In this document: one piece after another, positions 25,964 to 35,100 of the stretch | How positions within the stretch are numbered: position 1 is the stretch's first letter | Layout of the letters: every line of letters begins with the position of its first letter | Assembly: GCF_900626285.1 (NCBI RefSeq) | Contig: NZ_LR131148.1 | Coordinates: 151,599 to 215,598 of the forward strand | Direction: 5' to 3' | DNA length: 64,000 bases | From: Intestinimonas massiliensis (ex Afouda et al. 2020) | GTDB lineage: Bacteria; Bacillota; Clostridia; Oscillospirales; Oscillospiraceae | Program-made: the position numbers and the translations under genes | Notes under the pieces: model-generated | Seen by the model: only the letters and a program-made list of their open reading frames with translations | Database searches by the model: none | What the model was told of the DNA's origin: nothing

Positions 25964-26725
25964 ATGAAGACGGATCAATGGGAGCATATTGTTTCCCGCC
26001 TTACCACGCTGCTCCATCTGCAGAATACGCCGGTTGGAATGAAATGGATTGAAACGGAGGAAGAACTCGCGCAGATTCCCCGCCTGCGGACCCACGAAAA
26101 GCATCTCCCACCCTGCGTAATTGTAAGTCAGGCGGTACAATTCAACTGGACCAGTGCGTGCAGGTACGAAAATTTCCATGCGGATTATTGCCGCTGTATC
26201 AATGGGTTTGCCGAGCCTGATGATCGCTGGAATTCTGGAAAGATGTTCGACAAGGTATGGCTCGACAATGCGGAGGCAGCACAGGCGCACAACCGTGCAT
26301 TACTGCGGGTTCCCGCAAAATATGTTGCGCTTGTGGCATCGCCGCTGACCGCAGGCCGGATTGATCCGGATGTGTGCGTGCTGTACACCAACATTTCTCA
26401 GGCCTTTTTGCCGATGGCCGGCTACCAGTACAAGTCCTACGAAAAACTGGAATTTACCTTTGTCGGGGAATCCACGTGTTCCGACTCGTGGGTTAAGACC
26501 TTTTTGACGGGGAAACCGGCCCTGGCACTTCCATGTTATGCGGACAGAAAATTCGCTGGCATCAGCGAACATGATCTGCGGCTTACATTTACGCCTGAAG
26601 GGTTGGAACGGGCACTGGAAGGCGCGGAAGGCCTGTTCCGAAACGGATTGCGCTATCCGATTGCATCATACAGCCTGACGAGCGACATTCTGGAAGGACT
26701 GCCCAAACACTATCTGAACTTTTAG
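25964..26725 (+). CDS. DUF169-family protein
   Basis: The 253-residue protein matches DUF169 (LHLQNTPVGMKWIETEEEL, CVIVSQAV, FLPMAGYQYKSYEKLEFTFVGESTCSD). Conserved cysteines suggest metal or cofactor binding, but no function is established. It is the last gene of the aldolase-tct-BKACE operon and lies 89 bp before sigK. Confidence 0.75.
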   Translation: MKTDQWEHIVSRLTTLLHLQNTPVGMKWIETEEELAQIPRLRTHEKHLPPCVIVSQAVQFNWTSACRYENFHADYCRCINGFAEPDDRWNSGKMFDKVWLDNAEAAQAHNRALLRVPAKYVALVASPLTAGRIDPDVCVLYTNISQAFLPMAGYQYKSYEKLEFTFVGESTCSDSWVKTFLTGKPALALPCYADRKFAGISEHDLRLTFTPEGLERALEGAEGLFRNGLRYPIASYSLTSDILEGLPKHYLNF

Positions 26726-26764
26726 GCGGTATCATGCGGAAAAACCAGGCCCCGTATGCCCGCC

Positions 26765-26794
26765 GTATAAGGACAAACCATGTCGGAATACAGT
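26765..26794 (+). promoter_or_regulatory. Possible sigma-E promoter of sigK
   Basis: GTATAAG (26765-26771), 15 bp, then AATACAGT (26787-26794). The second element matches the sporulation sigma-E -10 consensus (CATACANT) at seven of eight positions; the -35 match is partial. In Bacillus sigK is transcribed by sigma-E, so the location fits. Confidence 0.5.
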
Positions 26795-26814
26795 GGGACC
26801 AGGAGGTGTGACCT

Positions 26815-27165
26815 ATGTTTCCAGCCTGGATCCTGCTGACCCTCAATCATCTGTTTTTTACCCTGCGGCTCTCCGGCGGGGCGGCCAGCTCCTTTCCCCG
26901 GCCCCTGAAGGCGGAGGAGGAGCGGCAATGCCTGGAGCTGGCCGCACAGGGCGACCTGGAGGCCCGCAACAAGCTCATTGAGCACAACCTGCGTCTGGTG
27001 GCCCACATCATCAAAAAGTATTACACCCCCAACGGGGACCAGGACGATCTGATCTCCATTGGGACCATCGGACTGATCAAGGGGATCTCCACCTTCAGGC
27101 CGGACAAGAAGGTGCGGCTTGCCACCTATGCGTCCCGATGCATTGAAAATGCTACCCTATCGTAG
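26815..27165 (+). CDS. sigK: Pro-sigma-K, N-terminal half, interrupted by a skin-like element
   Basis: Residues 1-112 are the front of the late mother-cell sigma factor. A hydrophobic pro-sequence (MFPAWILLTLNHLFFTLRLSGG) precedes sigma region 2 (IEHNLRLVAHIIKKYY, DDLISIGTIGLIKGI, LATYASRCIEN). Bacillus pro-sigma-K has such a pro-sequence, removed by SpoIVFB, whereas C. difficile lacks it. After Asn112 (27148-27150) the frame enters foreign DNA and ends four codons later at TAG 27163. Joined to 43986-44345 it gives a 231-residue protein of normal length. AGGAGG precedes ATG 26815 with ideal spacing. It should become functional only after excision in the mother cell. Confidence 0.93.
   Translation: MFPAWILLTLNHLFFTLRLSGGAASSFPRPLKAEEERQCLELAAQGDLEARNKLIEHNLRLVAHIIKKYYTPNGDQDDLISIGTIGLIKGISTFRPDKKVRLATYASRCIENATLS
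27135..27165 (+). other. attL: Left attachment site of the skin-like element
   Basis: sigK coding sequence up to GAAAAT (27145-27150) meets element sequence GCTACC. Core AAATG is 27147-27151. The element side GCTACC forms an inverted repeat with GGTAGC at the right end when the circle closes. Confidence 0.8.
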
Positions 27166-27245
27166 CGGACCTTTTGCCCCTTCATGTGGCGGATCGCACC
27201 GACTTAAGGGATAAATGGCGTGTGTTTTGCCAACCTACGGAACGC

Positions 27246-27761
27246 ATGGTAGTCATGACACGCTATGCTCTCAATGTGGTCAGTTACGCGCCCCTCTACA
27301 TCCACAGTTTCCGGCTTGTCCAGCCCCACACGCTGGTGGAGGCGGAGAAGTTCAATCTCCACTACACAGATCCATCCCAAATCGACAATATAGCGGACAA
27401 GCTGCGGTGGTACCGATACCAGCATGGTCTGCTGCAAAGAGATGTGGCAGACTCCGCCGGTCTGGATCGTAGTACATATTCCGGCTATGAGAATACCCTG
27501 CGGGACTACTACCCCATTGAGAAGATGGAGAAGATCGCGGAGCTGTTCGCCGTGCCGGTCACGGATTTGCTGGACGAGTTTAATTTGTTCCTCTACCATG
27601 GGCAGGGACAGCAGATCAAAGAAATGCGCCGGCGGCGTCAGATGACCCAGGCAGAATATGCCAGGCGGCTGGGTGTCCCACTTGGTACGCTGCAAGCATG
27701 GGAGCAGGACAGAGTACAGATCTGCAAACAGACATGGCGCAGACTGAAAATCAGAGGATAA
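27246..27761 (+). CDS. Protein with two XRE-type helix-turn-helix domains
   Basis: This protein of about 171 residues has two HTH_3-like domains, LRWYRYQHGLLQRDVADSAGLDRSTYSGYEN and IKEMRRRRQMTQAEYARRLGVPLGTLQAWEQ, behind an N-terminal segment of unknown fold. It is the first gene inside the skin-like element. The start is uncertain: ATG 27246 has only a weak ACGGAA site, and the frame is open upstream through TTG 27174 all the way to the element's end. In the excised circle that open frame joins the serine recombinase in phase. A regulator of the element is the obvious guess. Confidence 0.7.
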   Translation: MVVMTRYALNVVSYAPLYIHSFRLVQPHTLVEAEKFNLHYTDPSQIDNIADKLRWYRYQHGLLQRDVADSAGLDRSTYSGYENTLRDYYPIEKMEKIAELFAVPVTDLLDEFNLFLYHGQGQQIKEMRRRRQMTQAEYARRLGVPLGTLQAWEQDRVQICKQTWRRLKIRG

Positions 27762-27764
27762 CAC

Positions 27765-27794
27765 AAAGGGATGGGGTCACACCCCATCCCTTTG
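27765..27794. terminator. Bidirectional terminator
   Basis: AAAGGGATGGGGT pairs with ACCCCATCCCTTT around a three-base loop between the rightward regulator and a leftward small gene. Confidence 0.75.
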
Positions 27795-27959
27795 CTGATG
27801 TATTCGTTTGATTGCCTCAATCAACTCCGCTTTCTGCTCCACGGGGCAGGGCATGGCTTTGATTTGTTCCATGACTGTCTGCGCATGGACGGCAGCAACT
27901 TTCTTGGAAAGTTCTTCCTGCTTTTCCGGAGTTTTCGGATAATGCATGATAACGCCCAA
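27777..27959 (-). CDS. Small charged protein of the skin-like element
   Basis: The 60-residue helical, highly charged protein (PEKQEELSKKVAAVHAQTVMEQ, EQKAELIEAIKRIHQQRDG) belongs to no family I recognise. TTG 27959 is chosen because GGAGGAGGG lies eight bases upstream; ATG 27947 is too far from it. It is 13 bp downstream of the integrase gene and probably shares its transcript, so a recombination accessory role is possible. Confidence 0.6.
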   Translation of the reverse strand: MGVIMHYPKTPEKQEELSKKVAAVHAQTVMEQIKAMPCPVEQKAELIEAIKRIHQQRDGV

Positions 27960-27996
27960 CGCACATACCCTCCTCCTTGGCAATGAAGTATATGCG

Positions 27997-28917
27997 TCAA
28001 TGCTTGTCCTTCATGTCCTTTGCGGACAGGGAAGCAAGGTAGACGTTGGTCACATCCGCCCGCTCATGGCCCAGCAGCCGGGACACCGTGAAGTGGGCGT
28101 CCAGAGCGCCCATGCCTTTGTCCATCAATTCCTTATACTTCTCCGCCGCAAAGGTGTGGCGAAGTCCGTGAAAGGTCAGGGGAGGATCAGATTTTACTTG
28201 AATGCTGCTTCGATGCGCCGCGATGAACAGTTGCAGGCGGTGGATGGCCTGGTCGGTGGGCATATCGTCCGGCACCAGCAACTTGTGGCCCCGCGGGGTG
28301 CGCACCAGCTGACGCCGCAAGGCAATGGAAATTTGCTCATTGATGGGGACGGTGCGGATCTTGCCGCCCTTGCCCTTGACGGTGACAGCATTCTCCCGAA
28401 GGGCCTGCTCTGCTGCGGCGGTGTCGATACGGAAACACTCGTGGATGCGGAGCCCAGCGTAACGGGCCAGGTAGAGAGCCAGAATGTAATCCCAGCGCTC
28501 CTCGGCCAGGGCCCTGCCCAGCATATGGTTGAACTCCTCTGTGCTCCAGGTGCGGTCCACACCGCCGAAGCGCCGGCGCTCCAGTTCGACTCCCAGTGTG
28601 CTGTTGGTGGGCAGCACATATTTGGGGTTGCTCATTTTGTCATGGAAGAAGCGAATGGCTGCCAAATCCGTTTTTATGGTGGAAGCCGACTTCCCATGCT
28701 CCTGTAAATATAGCACATAGCCAACCAGGTGTTTGCCGCTGATATTGCTCAGTTTCTGAAGGTGGTACTCGTCGGCCAGGTAGCCGCAGAACCGCTTGCA
28801 CGCCTCGTAATAGCGATCCTTAGTGCGGAAACTGCCCTGACGATTATGGCGGGCCAGTTTGTTCAACTGGCTCACCAGGGCCAGGTAGAGACCCTTGTTT
28901 TGAATGGATCGTGTCAT
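27997..28917 (-). CDS. Tyrosine recombinase (XerC/D-type integrase)
   Basis: The 306-residue protein has a SAM-like N-terminal core-binding domain (SFRTKDRYYEACKRFCGYLADE) and a catalytic domain with Arg of AGLRIHECF, His-x-x-Arg of FHGLRHTFAAEKY, His of LLGHERADV and the nucleophile Tyr of TNVYLA, so it looks active. It is not next to an attachment site of its own. Most likely it acts on another site, is a relic of an earlier element, or helps excision. AAGGAG precedes ATG 28917. A promoter with a palindromic operator about 900 bp upstream may drive it through a long leader. Confidence 0.88.
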   Translation of the reverse strand: MTRSIQNKGLYLALVSQLNKLARHNRQGSFRTKDRYYEACKRFCGYLADEYHLQKLSNISGKHLVGYVLYLQEHGKSASTIKTDLAAIRFFHDKMSNPKYVLPTNSTLGVELERRRFGGVDRTWSTEEFNHMLGRALAEERWDYILALYLARYAGLRIHECFRIDTAAAEQALRENAVTVKGKGGKIRTVPINEQISIALRRQLVRTPRGHKLLVPDDMPTDQAIHRLQLFIAAHRSSIQVKSDPPLTFHGLRHTFAAEKYKELMDKGMGALDAHFTVSRLLGHERADVTNVYLASLSAKDMKDKH

Positions 28918-29826
28918 ATCGTAAAATACTCCTTTTCTTTCATAGGTAGTTCAGATGGGCGTAGTTCGCCCCTTGGCAGAGCCGTCTGTTTCCGCCGGAT
29001 CTCCAGGAAAATGTTCCTGGAGCCTGGGGGTGACCGCTTCGGAATCTCTTGCAGCAGAGGCGTTTCCCTGAAGCGAACAATAAACGGCGAATATCTGTCT
29101 CTTTTTCAGTTTGAACCAGGTCAGTACGAGCGCAGTATGGGGATAGACCCTGCCATCGGAGGGCATTGCTCCAATGACGACTGCCGACACAACCGCTGAA
29201 GCTCGGCTGCAAGCTGCGGTAAAGAACCACAGCCTGCGTGTGTCTGTTGATCCCTCCGGCTGGGATCGGGAGAATTGCGTCCTCTTTGCTGCCGAACCGG
29301 CACTGTGCCGGAACAAAGAGGGGTGAGCCTGCTGCTACAGGCTCCGAGGTGCAGCACCCCAAGTCACTCCGCGCACCTCGACGCGGAGAAGGGGGACGGC
29401 CATGTTTTAGAATAAGTTCTTCTGGCACCTTACCGCAGACTGGCAGGGTCTGGGGCAACTCCCAACGGGAGTGCGGGGCTATGAACGCACAAAAAGAGGG
29501 TGCGAAAAGTTCTTTCTGTGCCTGATCCAAACAGGCAGCAAACTTTTCGCACCCTCAAACAAGTGCTCGTATTCTTTCTCATGGCCATCCGAAGAAGTCA
29601 ACATCTTCGGCACAGCACCACAGCATCAAAGGAAAAGACAGCCGATGAACATGATTCCCTTGTTGTCCACGGAAACGGAGACAACAGCCGCAGGGCATTG
29701 CCCTGGCGGAAAACGGCTGAAACGTACAAACCTAACAGCGTGCGCAATGCGAGATGCCCCTCTCGCTCACAGGTGAATCTGCCCCGGAGTTCCACCGAGT
29801 ACGCGCAAAGAATCAATCATAATTTT
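28918..29826 (-). other. Orphan 0.9-kb region with many hairpins, possible structured leader or ncRNA
   Basis: No convincing protein gene is seen. The region lies downstream of a strong minus-strand promoter and upstream of the integrase. It has long inverted repeats: 29498-29511 with 29541-29554 (14 bp, with an inner TGCCTG/CAGGCA), 29281-29288 with 29314-29321 enclosing a CCGGCAC/GTGCCGG hairpin, and 29345-29352 with 29373-29380. Leftward frames at 28940-29530 and 29598-29816 are open but have Ser/Arg-rich composition and no good ribosome site. A structured RNA is the better guess; a decayed gene is not excluded. Confidence 0.45.
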
Positions 29827-29855
29827 TATATACCACAATATATTGTGTTTGTCAA
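29827..29855 (-). promoter_or_regulatory. Leftward promoter with palindromic operator in the spacer
   Basis: On the minus strand TTGACA (29850-29855), a 17-bp spacer and TATATA (29827-29832). The spacer contains a perfect 14-bp palindrome, CACAATATATTGTG (29834-29847), where a bound repressor would block RNA polymerase. Confidence 0.75.
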
Positions 29856-29952
29856 TACAATTAAACCATATATAATGTTAACTGGAAAATTTTCTCGACT
29901 TTATTCGACAGGAAATCAAAGCCGCCTCCACAACTTATGTGTGGAAGCGGCT

Positions 29953-30162
29953 TTATGCCGGATCATCCGGGACATATTTGGCAATGTCTCCGATCTCGCA
30001 GGACAGTACGGCACACAACTTGTTCAAAGTCTTGGTCTCCATATTATCGTTGGCCCGGAGACGGCGGATAGTTTTGCTGTCAATGCCGCATTTTTCTCTC
30101 AACTGATAGGTGGAGACGCCTTTTTCCTTCATCAACACCCATAAATTATCAAATACGATCAT
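29953..30162 (-). CDS. Small Cro/C1-type helix-turn-helix regulator
   Basis: The 69-residue protein is almost entirely one HTH_26-like domain (LWVLMKEKGVSTYQLREKCGIDSKTIRRLRANDNMETKTLNKLCAVLSCEIGDIAKYV, residues 7-65). It is the best candidate to bind the palindrome in the promoter 100 bp downstream or the dyads in its own upstream region. ATG 30162 is preceded by a G-rich ribosome site; much of the surrounding leftward frame upstream of it is a shadow. Confidence 0.8.
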   Translation of the reverse strand: MIVFDNLWVLMKEKGVSTYQLREKCGIDSKTIRRLRANDNMETKTLNKLCAVLSCEIGDIAKYVPDDPA

Positions 30163-30184
30163 CTGCATCCCCCCATCATTGACA

Positions 30185-30234
30185 CCATACAGTATGGGGG
30201 TTATAATCCGCATTATTAAGGGGATATAATCCCC
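30185..30234. promoter_or_regulatory. Divergent regulatory region with two dyads
   Basis: CCATAC-A-GTATGG (30185-30197) and GGGGAT-ATA-ATCCCC (30220-30234) are perfect inverted repeats between the leftward HTH gene and the rightward SLOG gene. The second includes TATAAT (30225-30230), a likely -10 for the SLOG gene, so binding there would repress it. Confidence 0.6.
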
Positions 30235-30258
30235 ATATACAATGCGGGAGATGATTTT

Positions 30259-30774
30259 TTGAAGAAAGCAAGAAAAGCCTGTGCGTTCACCGGTCACCGC
30301 CCGAAAAAACTCCCCTGGGGCTACGATGAGGAAGATGTGCGGTGCGTCGTACTGAAAGTTGCGTTGGAGCGGCAGATTTGTTCGCTGGTTCAAGAGGGAG
30401 TGACGGATTTCCTCTCCGGCATGGCTGAAGGAGTTGACCTGCTGGCGGCGGAAATTGTTTTGAATCTGCGGGCGGAGTATCCCTGCATCAAACTGCACTG
30501 CATTCTTCCCTATAAGGGGCAGGAAACGGAGTGGTCCGCTGCGTCCCAGGCCCGGTATCACGCCATTCTGGCGCAGGCGGATTCCATCATCTATGTCAGC
30601 CGGATGTTCCGGAAAAATTGTATGCTGGAGCGCAACCACTTTCTGGTCGTTCATTCTGATGTTCTGCTGGCCGTCTATAACGGAGAGTATCGGGGCGGCA
30701 CAGTGGCGACCATACGCTACGCGCAGAAATTGGGACACAGCGTGATTATCCTTGACCCCAACGAAATAAATTGA
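30259..30774 (+). CDS. YpsA-like SLOG-family protein (DUF1273)
   Basis: The 171-residue Rossmann-like protein starts KACAFTGHRPKKLPWG, with GMAEGVDLLAAEIVL, LHCILPYKGQETEWS and a C-terminal GGTVATIRYAQKLGHSVIIL, as in YpsA/DUF1273. SLOG domains bind nucleotide ligands, and several act as sensors in anti-phage systems. Start is TTG 30259 with GGGAG about nine bases upstream. Position beside restriction and Septu genes makes a defence-linked sensor possible, but this is inference. Confidence 0.8.
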   Translation: MKKARKACAFTGHRPKKLPWGYDEEDVRCVVLKVALERQICSLVQEGVTDFLSGMAEGVDLLAAEIVLNLRAEYPCIKLHCILPYKGQETEWSAASQARYHAILAQADSIIYVSRMFRKNCMLERNHFLVVHSDVLLAVYNGEYRGGTVATIRYAQKLGHSVIILDPNEIN

Positions 30775-30808
30775 GCACACTCAAAATTGAAAATCTGACT
30801 GAATGGAG

Positions 30809-30837
30809 TTGTAAGATTTAACTGAATAGAGTATAAT
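30809..30837 (+). promoter_or_regulatory. Promoter of the DUF4143-hsd-ptu gene block
   Basis: TTGTAA (30809-30814), a 17-bp spacer and TATAAT (30832-30837), 29 bp before the DUF4143 gene. No terminator is seen between it and ptuB (41541), so one transcript of over 10 kb is possible. Confidence 0.65.
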
Positions 30838-30866
30838 GATTTCACTGAATCATTGAGGTGACTGCC

Positions 30867-32144
30867 ATGGACAAACAAATCTATAAGCCCCGCATTATCG
30901 ATCTTCAGGTGGAAGAATACCTGTCCGCCTTCGGTGCCGTCTGCGTGGAGGGGCCGAAATGGTGCGGCAAGACCTGGACTTCCTCCTATCACAGCAAGAG
31001 CGAGATCTATATTGGTGACCCTGCCGGCAACTTTCAGAACCGTCAGTTGGCGGAACTGTCCCCCGCTCTGGTGCTGGAGGGAGAGACGCCCCGGCTGATC
31101 GACGAGTGGCAGGAAGTACCACCTCTTTGGGACGCGGTGCGCTATAAAGTGGATCAGACAGCGCAAAAGGGGCAGTTCATCCTCACCGGCTCCGCCACCC
31201 CTAACCACAAGGGGATTCTCCACAGCGGCGCGGGACGGATCGCCCGACTGCGGATGCGCCCAATGTCTCTGTGGGAATCCGGGGACTCCAGCGGCAAGGT
31301 ATCCTTGGAGCAGTTATGCCAGGGGAAACTGACCCCCGTCATGACCGGCGAGGTGGATTTGAAAAAGTTGATCGAACTGATTATTCGGGGCGGTTGGCCG
31401 GGAAGTCTGGGCTTGACTTCGGAGCAGGCGGCGCTGCTTCCCGCCCAATACCTGGACGCTGTCATCGATGATGATGTGTACCGAATTGACGGCGTGAAGA
31501 GGGATACCCAGAAAATGCGCCTGCTGCTGCGCTCTCTGGCCCGGAATGAGAGTACCACCGTCACCAATAAAACGCTGATGAAGGACATCAAGGCGGTGGA
31601 CGACGAGGATATTGACGGCAACACGGTGGCAGCCTACCTGGACATCTTCAAGCGGCTGTTTATTACGGACAATCAGCCGCCCTTCTCCTCCGGCATCCGT
31701 TCCTCTGTACGGGTGAAGCAGGCAGAGAAACGGCACTTTTCTGACCCATCGTTGGCCTGCGCGCTGCTGAAGGCCACACCTGCCAGCCTGCTGGGGGATC
31801 TGGAGACCCTGGGCTTCCTATTTGAGGCTTTGTGCGAGCGGGATCTGCGGATTTATGCCGAGTCTTTCGGGGCGCAGCTCTACCACTACCAGGACTATAA
31901 AAACCAGGAGATTGATGCAGTGGTCGAGTTGCCGGACGGCCAGTGGTGCGCCTTCGAGATCAAACTGGGAGCCAATCAGATTGACGCTGCGGCGGAAAAT
32001 CTGCTGGAAATTAAAAAGCAAATTGAGGACGACCCCAAAGGCAAGCCGCCCGCAGTTTTGTGCGTCCTGTGCGGCATGGCCAATGCGGCCTACCAGCGGC
32101 CGGACGGGGTGTTCGTGGTGCCTGTTACTGCATTAAAAAATTGA
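30867..32144 (+). CDS. AAA+ ATPase with DUF4143 C-terminal domain
   Basis: The 425-residue protein has a P-loop written GPKWCGKT (residues 29-36), a Walker B-like RLIDEWQEVP, the sensor segment FILTGSATP, and a C-terminal DUF4143 part with an ExK-like restriction-nuclease signature (QEIDAVVELPDGQWCAFEIKLG). The family is widespread in gut bacteria and unassigned. GAGGTG six bases upstream supports ATG 30867. It directly precedes hsdR by 55 bp. Confidence 0.85.
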   Translation: MDKQIYKPRIIDLQVEEYLSAFGAVCVEGPKWCGKTWTSSYHSKSEIYIGDPAGNFQNRQLAELSPALVLEGETPRLIDEWQEVPPLWDAVRYKVDQTAQKGQFILTGSATPNHKGILHSGAGRIARLRMRPMSLWESGDSSGKVSLEQLCQGKLTPVMTGEVDLKKLIELIIRGGWPGSLGLTSEQAALLPAQYLDAVIDDDVYRIDGVKRDTQKMRLLLRSLARNESTTVTNKTLMKDIKAVDDEDIDGNTVAAYLDIFKRLFITDNQPPFSSGIRSSVRVKQAEKRHFSDPSLACALLKATPASLLGDLETLGFLFEALCERDLRIYAESFGAQLYHYQDYKNQEIDAVVELPDGQWCAFEIKLGANQIDAAAENLLEIKKQIEDDPKGKPPAVLCVLCGMANAAYQRPDGVFVVPVTALKN

Positions 32145-32199
32145 TTATTTTTACCCGCTCGGAACTCTCTCAATAACAGTTTGATACAAGGAGAACAAC

Positions 32200-35100
32200 A
32201 TGAAAAGCAACTTTGCATTTCTAAGTAAAGATTTTCCTGTGTTATTTAACTTTGGCCAGTTGGCAGAAGAATACTATTACAGCGATTCCAACTCCTGCTT
32301 GATGAAATTGGGGATGATTGGTGAGACCATCGTCAACCTGATGTTCACCTATGACCGGATTCCGCTTCCAGCTGATAATACAGCAGTAAAGCGGATTGAC
32401 ACCCTCTACCGTGAGGGCTTATTGACGCAGGATCTGGTGGATATTCTGCATGCCCTGCGCAAGGTGCGCAATAAAGCGGTTCACGAAAATTATGCTTCTG
32501 TGGCTGATGGAAAGGCGCTTCTGCCCATGGCGCACAGTCTGTGTGAATGGTTCATGCAGACCTATGGCGACTGGAACTATCAGCACCATGAATTTGTGAT
32601 GCCCGCTCCGCAGCAGGCAAAGACCGTGGACAAGGCGGCGGAAGAACATACCGAAACTCGCTTGGCCCAGGAGGCGGAAGAAAAAGCTGCACAGGCGGAA
32701 ACTATTTCCAAAGACACCCGCCGCCAGCGGGCCAGCCAGACAGCCAGTCAGCGCCAAAGAACTGAGGCCGAGACGCGGTTCCTCATTGACCAGCAACTTC
32801 GACAAGTGGGCTGGGAGGCCGATACCGAGAATCTGCGTTTCTCCAAGGGAACTCGTCCCGTCAAGGGCCGTAATCTTGCGATTGCCGAGTGGCCAACTGA
32901 TTCCACCGTAGGAAATCATGGCCGTGCTGATTATGCCCTTTTTATTGGACTGCAGTTTGTCGGTATCATTGAGGCAAAAGCAGAACACAAGGACATTCCC
33001 TCCGTGATCGACTATCAGGGGAAAGACTATCCCAGAAATATTCGTGCCGCAGATGCGCAGTACCAAATTGGGACCTGGGGCAGTTATAAAGTGCCATTTA
33101 CCTTTGCAACCAATGGTAGGCCGTACTTAGAGCAGTATAAAACAAAGTCAGGCATTTGGTTTCTGGATCTCCGCCGGTCCTCCAACGTGCCGAAGGCTCT
33201 GCGGGGATGGATGAGCCCAGAAAACCTGTTGGATATGCTGGGTAAGGACATCGACGCCGGCAATCGGGCGTTGGAGCAGATGCCCTTTGATCTGCTGCGG
33301 GACAAAGACGGGCTGAACCTCCGCGACTATCAGCTGCGGGCCATCCAGGCAGCGGAACAGGCTATCATAGACGGGAAAAATACAGCTCTGCTGGCCATGG
33401 CGACCGGAACTGGTAAGACCCGGACAGTGTTGGGCATGATCTATCGTTTCTTGAAAACAGGTCGTTTCAAACGCATCCTATTCCTGGTGGATCGCACCGC
33501 TCTGGGGGAACAGGCACTGGATGTTTTCAAAGAGGTCAAACTGGAGGAGCTGATGCCCCTGGCCGACATCTATAACATCAAGGGACTGGAAGACAAAGAG
33601 ATTGAGCGTGAGACCCGCATCCAGGTTGCCACTGTACAGGGGATGGTGAAACGCGTCCTATACAATGACGGGGAAACCATGCCTGCGGTCAGCGACTATG
33701 ACCTAATCATTGTAGATGAGGCCCACCGGGGCTACCTTTTGGACAAAGAGATGGGAGACACCGAACTTCTCTACCGGGATCAGAGGGACTATCAGAGCAA
33801 ATACCGCAGCGTGATCGAGTATTTCGATGCGGTGAAAATTGCTCTGACCGCTACCCCTGCTCTCCAGACCACCGAGATTTTCGGCCAGCCGGTTTTCAAA
33901 TACACCTACCGGGAAGCAGTCATCGAGGGTTATCTGGTGGATTATGATGCACCCCATCGTATTGAAACGGAGTTAAGCCAAAAAGGAATTCATTATAAAA
34001 TCGGCGACACGGTTGCCATTTTCGATCCTGTGACGGGAGAGATCACCAACAGCGAACTGCTGAACGATGAATTGGATTTCGATGTGGAGCAGTTCAACAA
34101 GAAGGTCATCACCCGTCCCTTTAATGAGACCGTGTTGGCCGAGATTGCCAAAGACATCGACCCGGAAAATCCGGAGGAACAGGGCAAAACCCTCATCTAT
34201 GCTGTGGATGACCAACATGCCGACATGATCGTGGACATCCTCAAGAATATCTATGCGGAATATGGCGTGGATAATGATGCGATTATGAAGATCACCGGCA
34301 GCGTAGGCGGCGGCAATCCCAAAAAGGTGCAGGAGGCCATCAAGCGGTTCAAGAATGAGAGATATCCCAGCATTGCCGTTACCGTGGACCTTCTGACCAC
34401 CGGCATCGATGTTCCGGAGATCACCAATCTGGTGTTTCTGCGTCGGGTAAAATCCCGCATTCTGTTTGAACAGATGCTGGGCCGTGCCACCCGTCTGTGC
34501 CCCAAGATTCATAAGACCCATTTTGAGATTTATGACCCCGTGGGCGTCTACGAATCTCTGGATGCGGTCAATACCATGAAACCGGTGGTAGCCAATCCAT
34601 CTGCTTCCTTTGGACAACTGCTGGACGGTCTTGAGGTGCTGGAAGACGAAAAGCAGATCGAGTACCAGATTGACCAGATCATCGCCAAACTCCAGCGGAA
34701 AAAGCGGAAGTTGGATGGCAATACCATGGAGCATTTTGTCAGCATGACCGGCGGCATGGATCCCACTCAGTTTATTCAGCAGTTGGAGCAGGAGCCGCCC
34801 CAGCAGGCCCGTAACCATATTTTGGCCCATCGGGATCTTTTTGAACTGCTTGGAGAGACCCGGGCTAACGGCGGACGCCCGGTGGTTATCTCCGACGCGC
34901 CTGATGAGCTGGTCAGCCACACCCGTGGCTATGGTACCGGCAGCCGCCCAGAGGACTATCTGGATGCCTTTGCAGACTATGTAAAAACCAATCTCAACGA
35001 GATTGCAGCACTGAACATCGTCTGCACCCGGCCAAAGGAGCTGACCCGGGAAAGTTTAAAGGATCTGCGCCTGACGCTGGATCGGGAGGGCTTTACCATC

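Noticed and set aside
26815..27165. sigK as a simple truncated pseudogene
   Set aside because: The missing half is present intact 16.8 kb away, in frame, and flanked by a recombinase and matching core sequence.
28918..29826. A group II intron in the orphan region
   Set aside because: I could not find a domain V-like hairpin or matching intron ends, and there is no reverse transcriptase frame.
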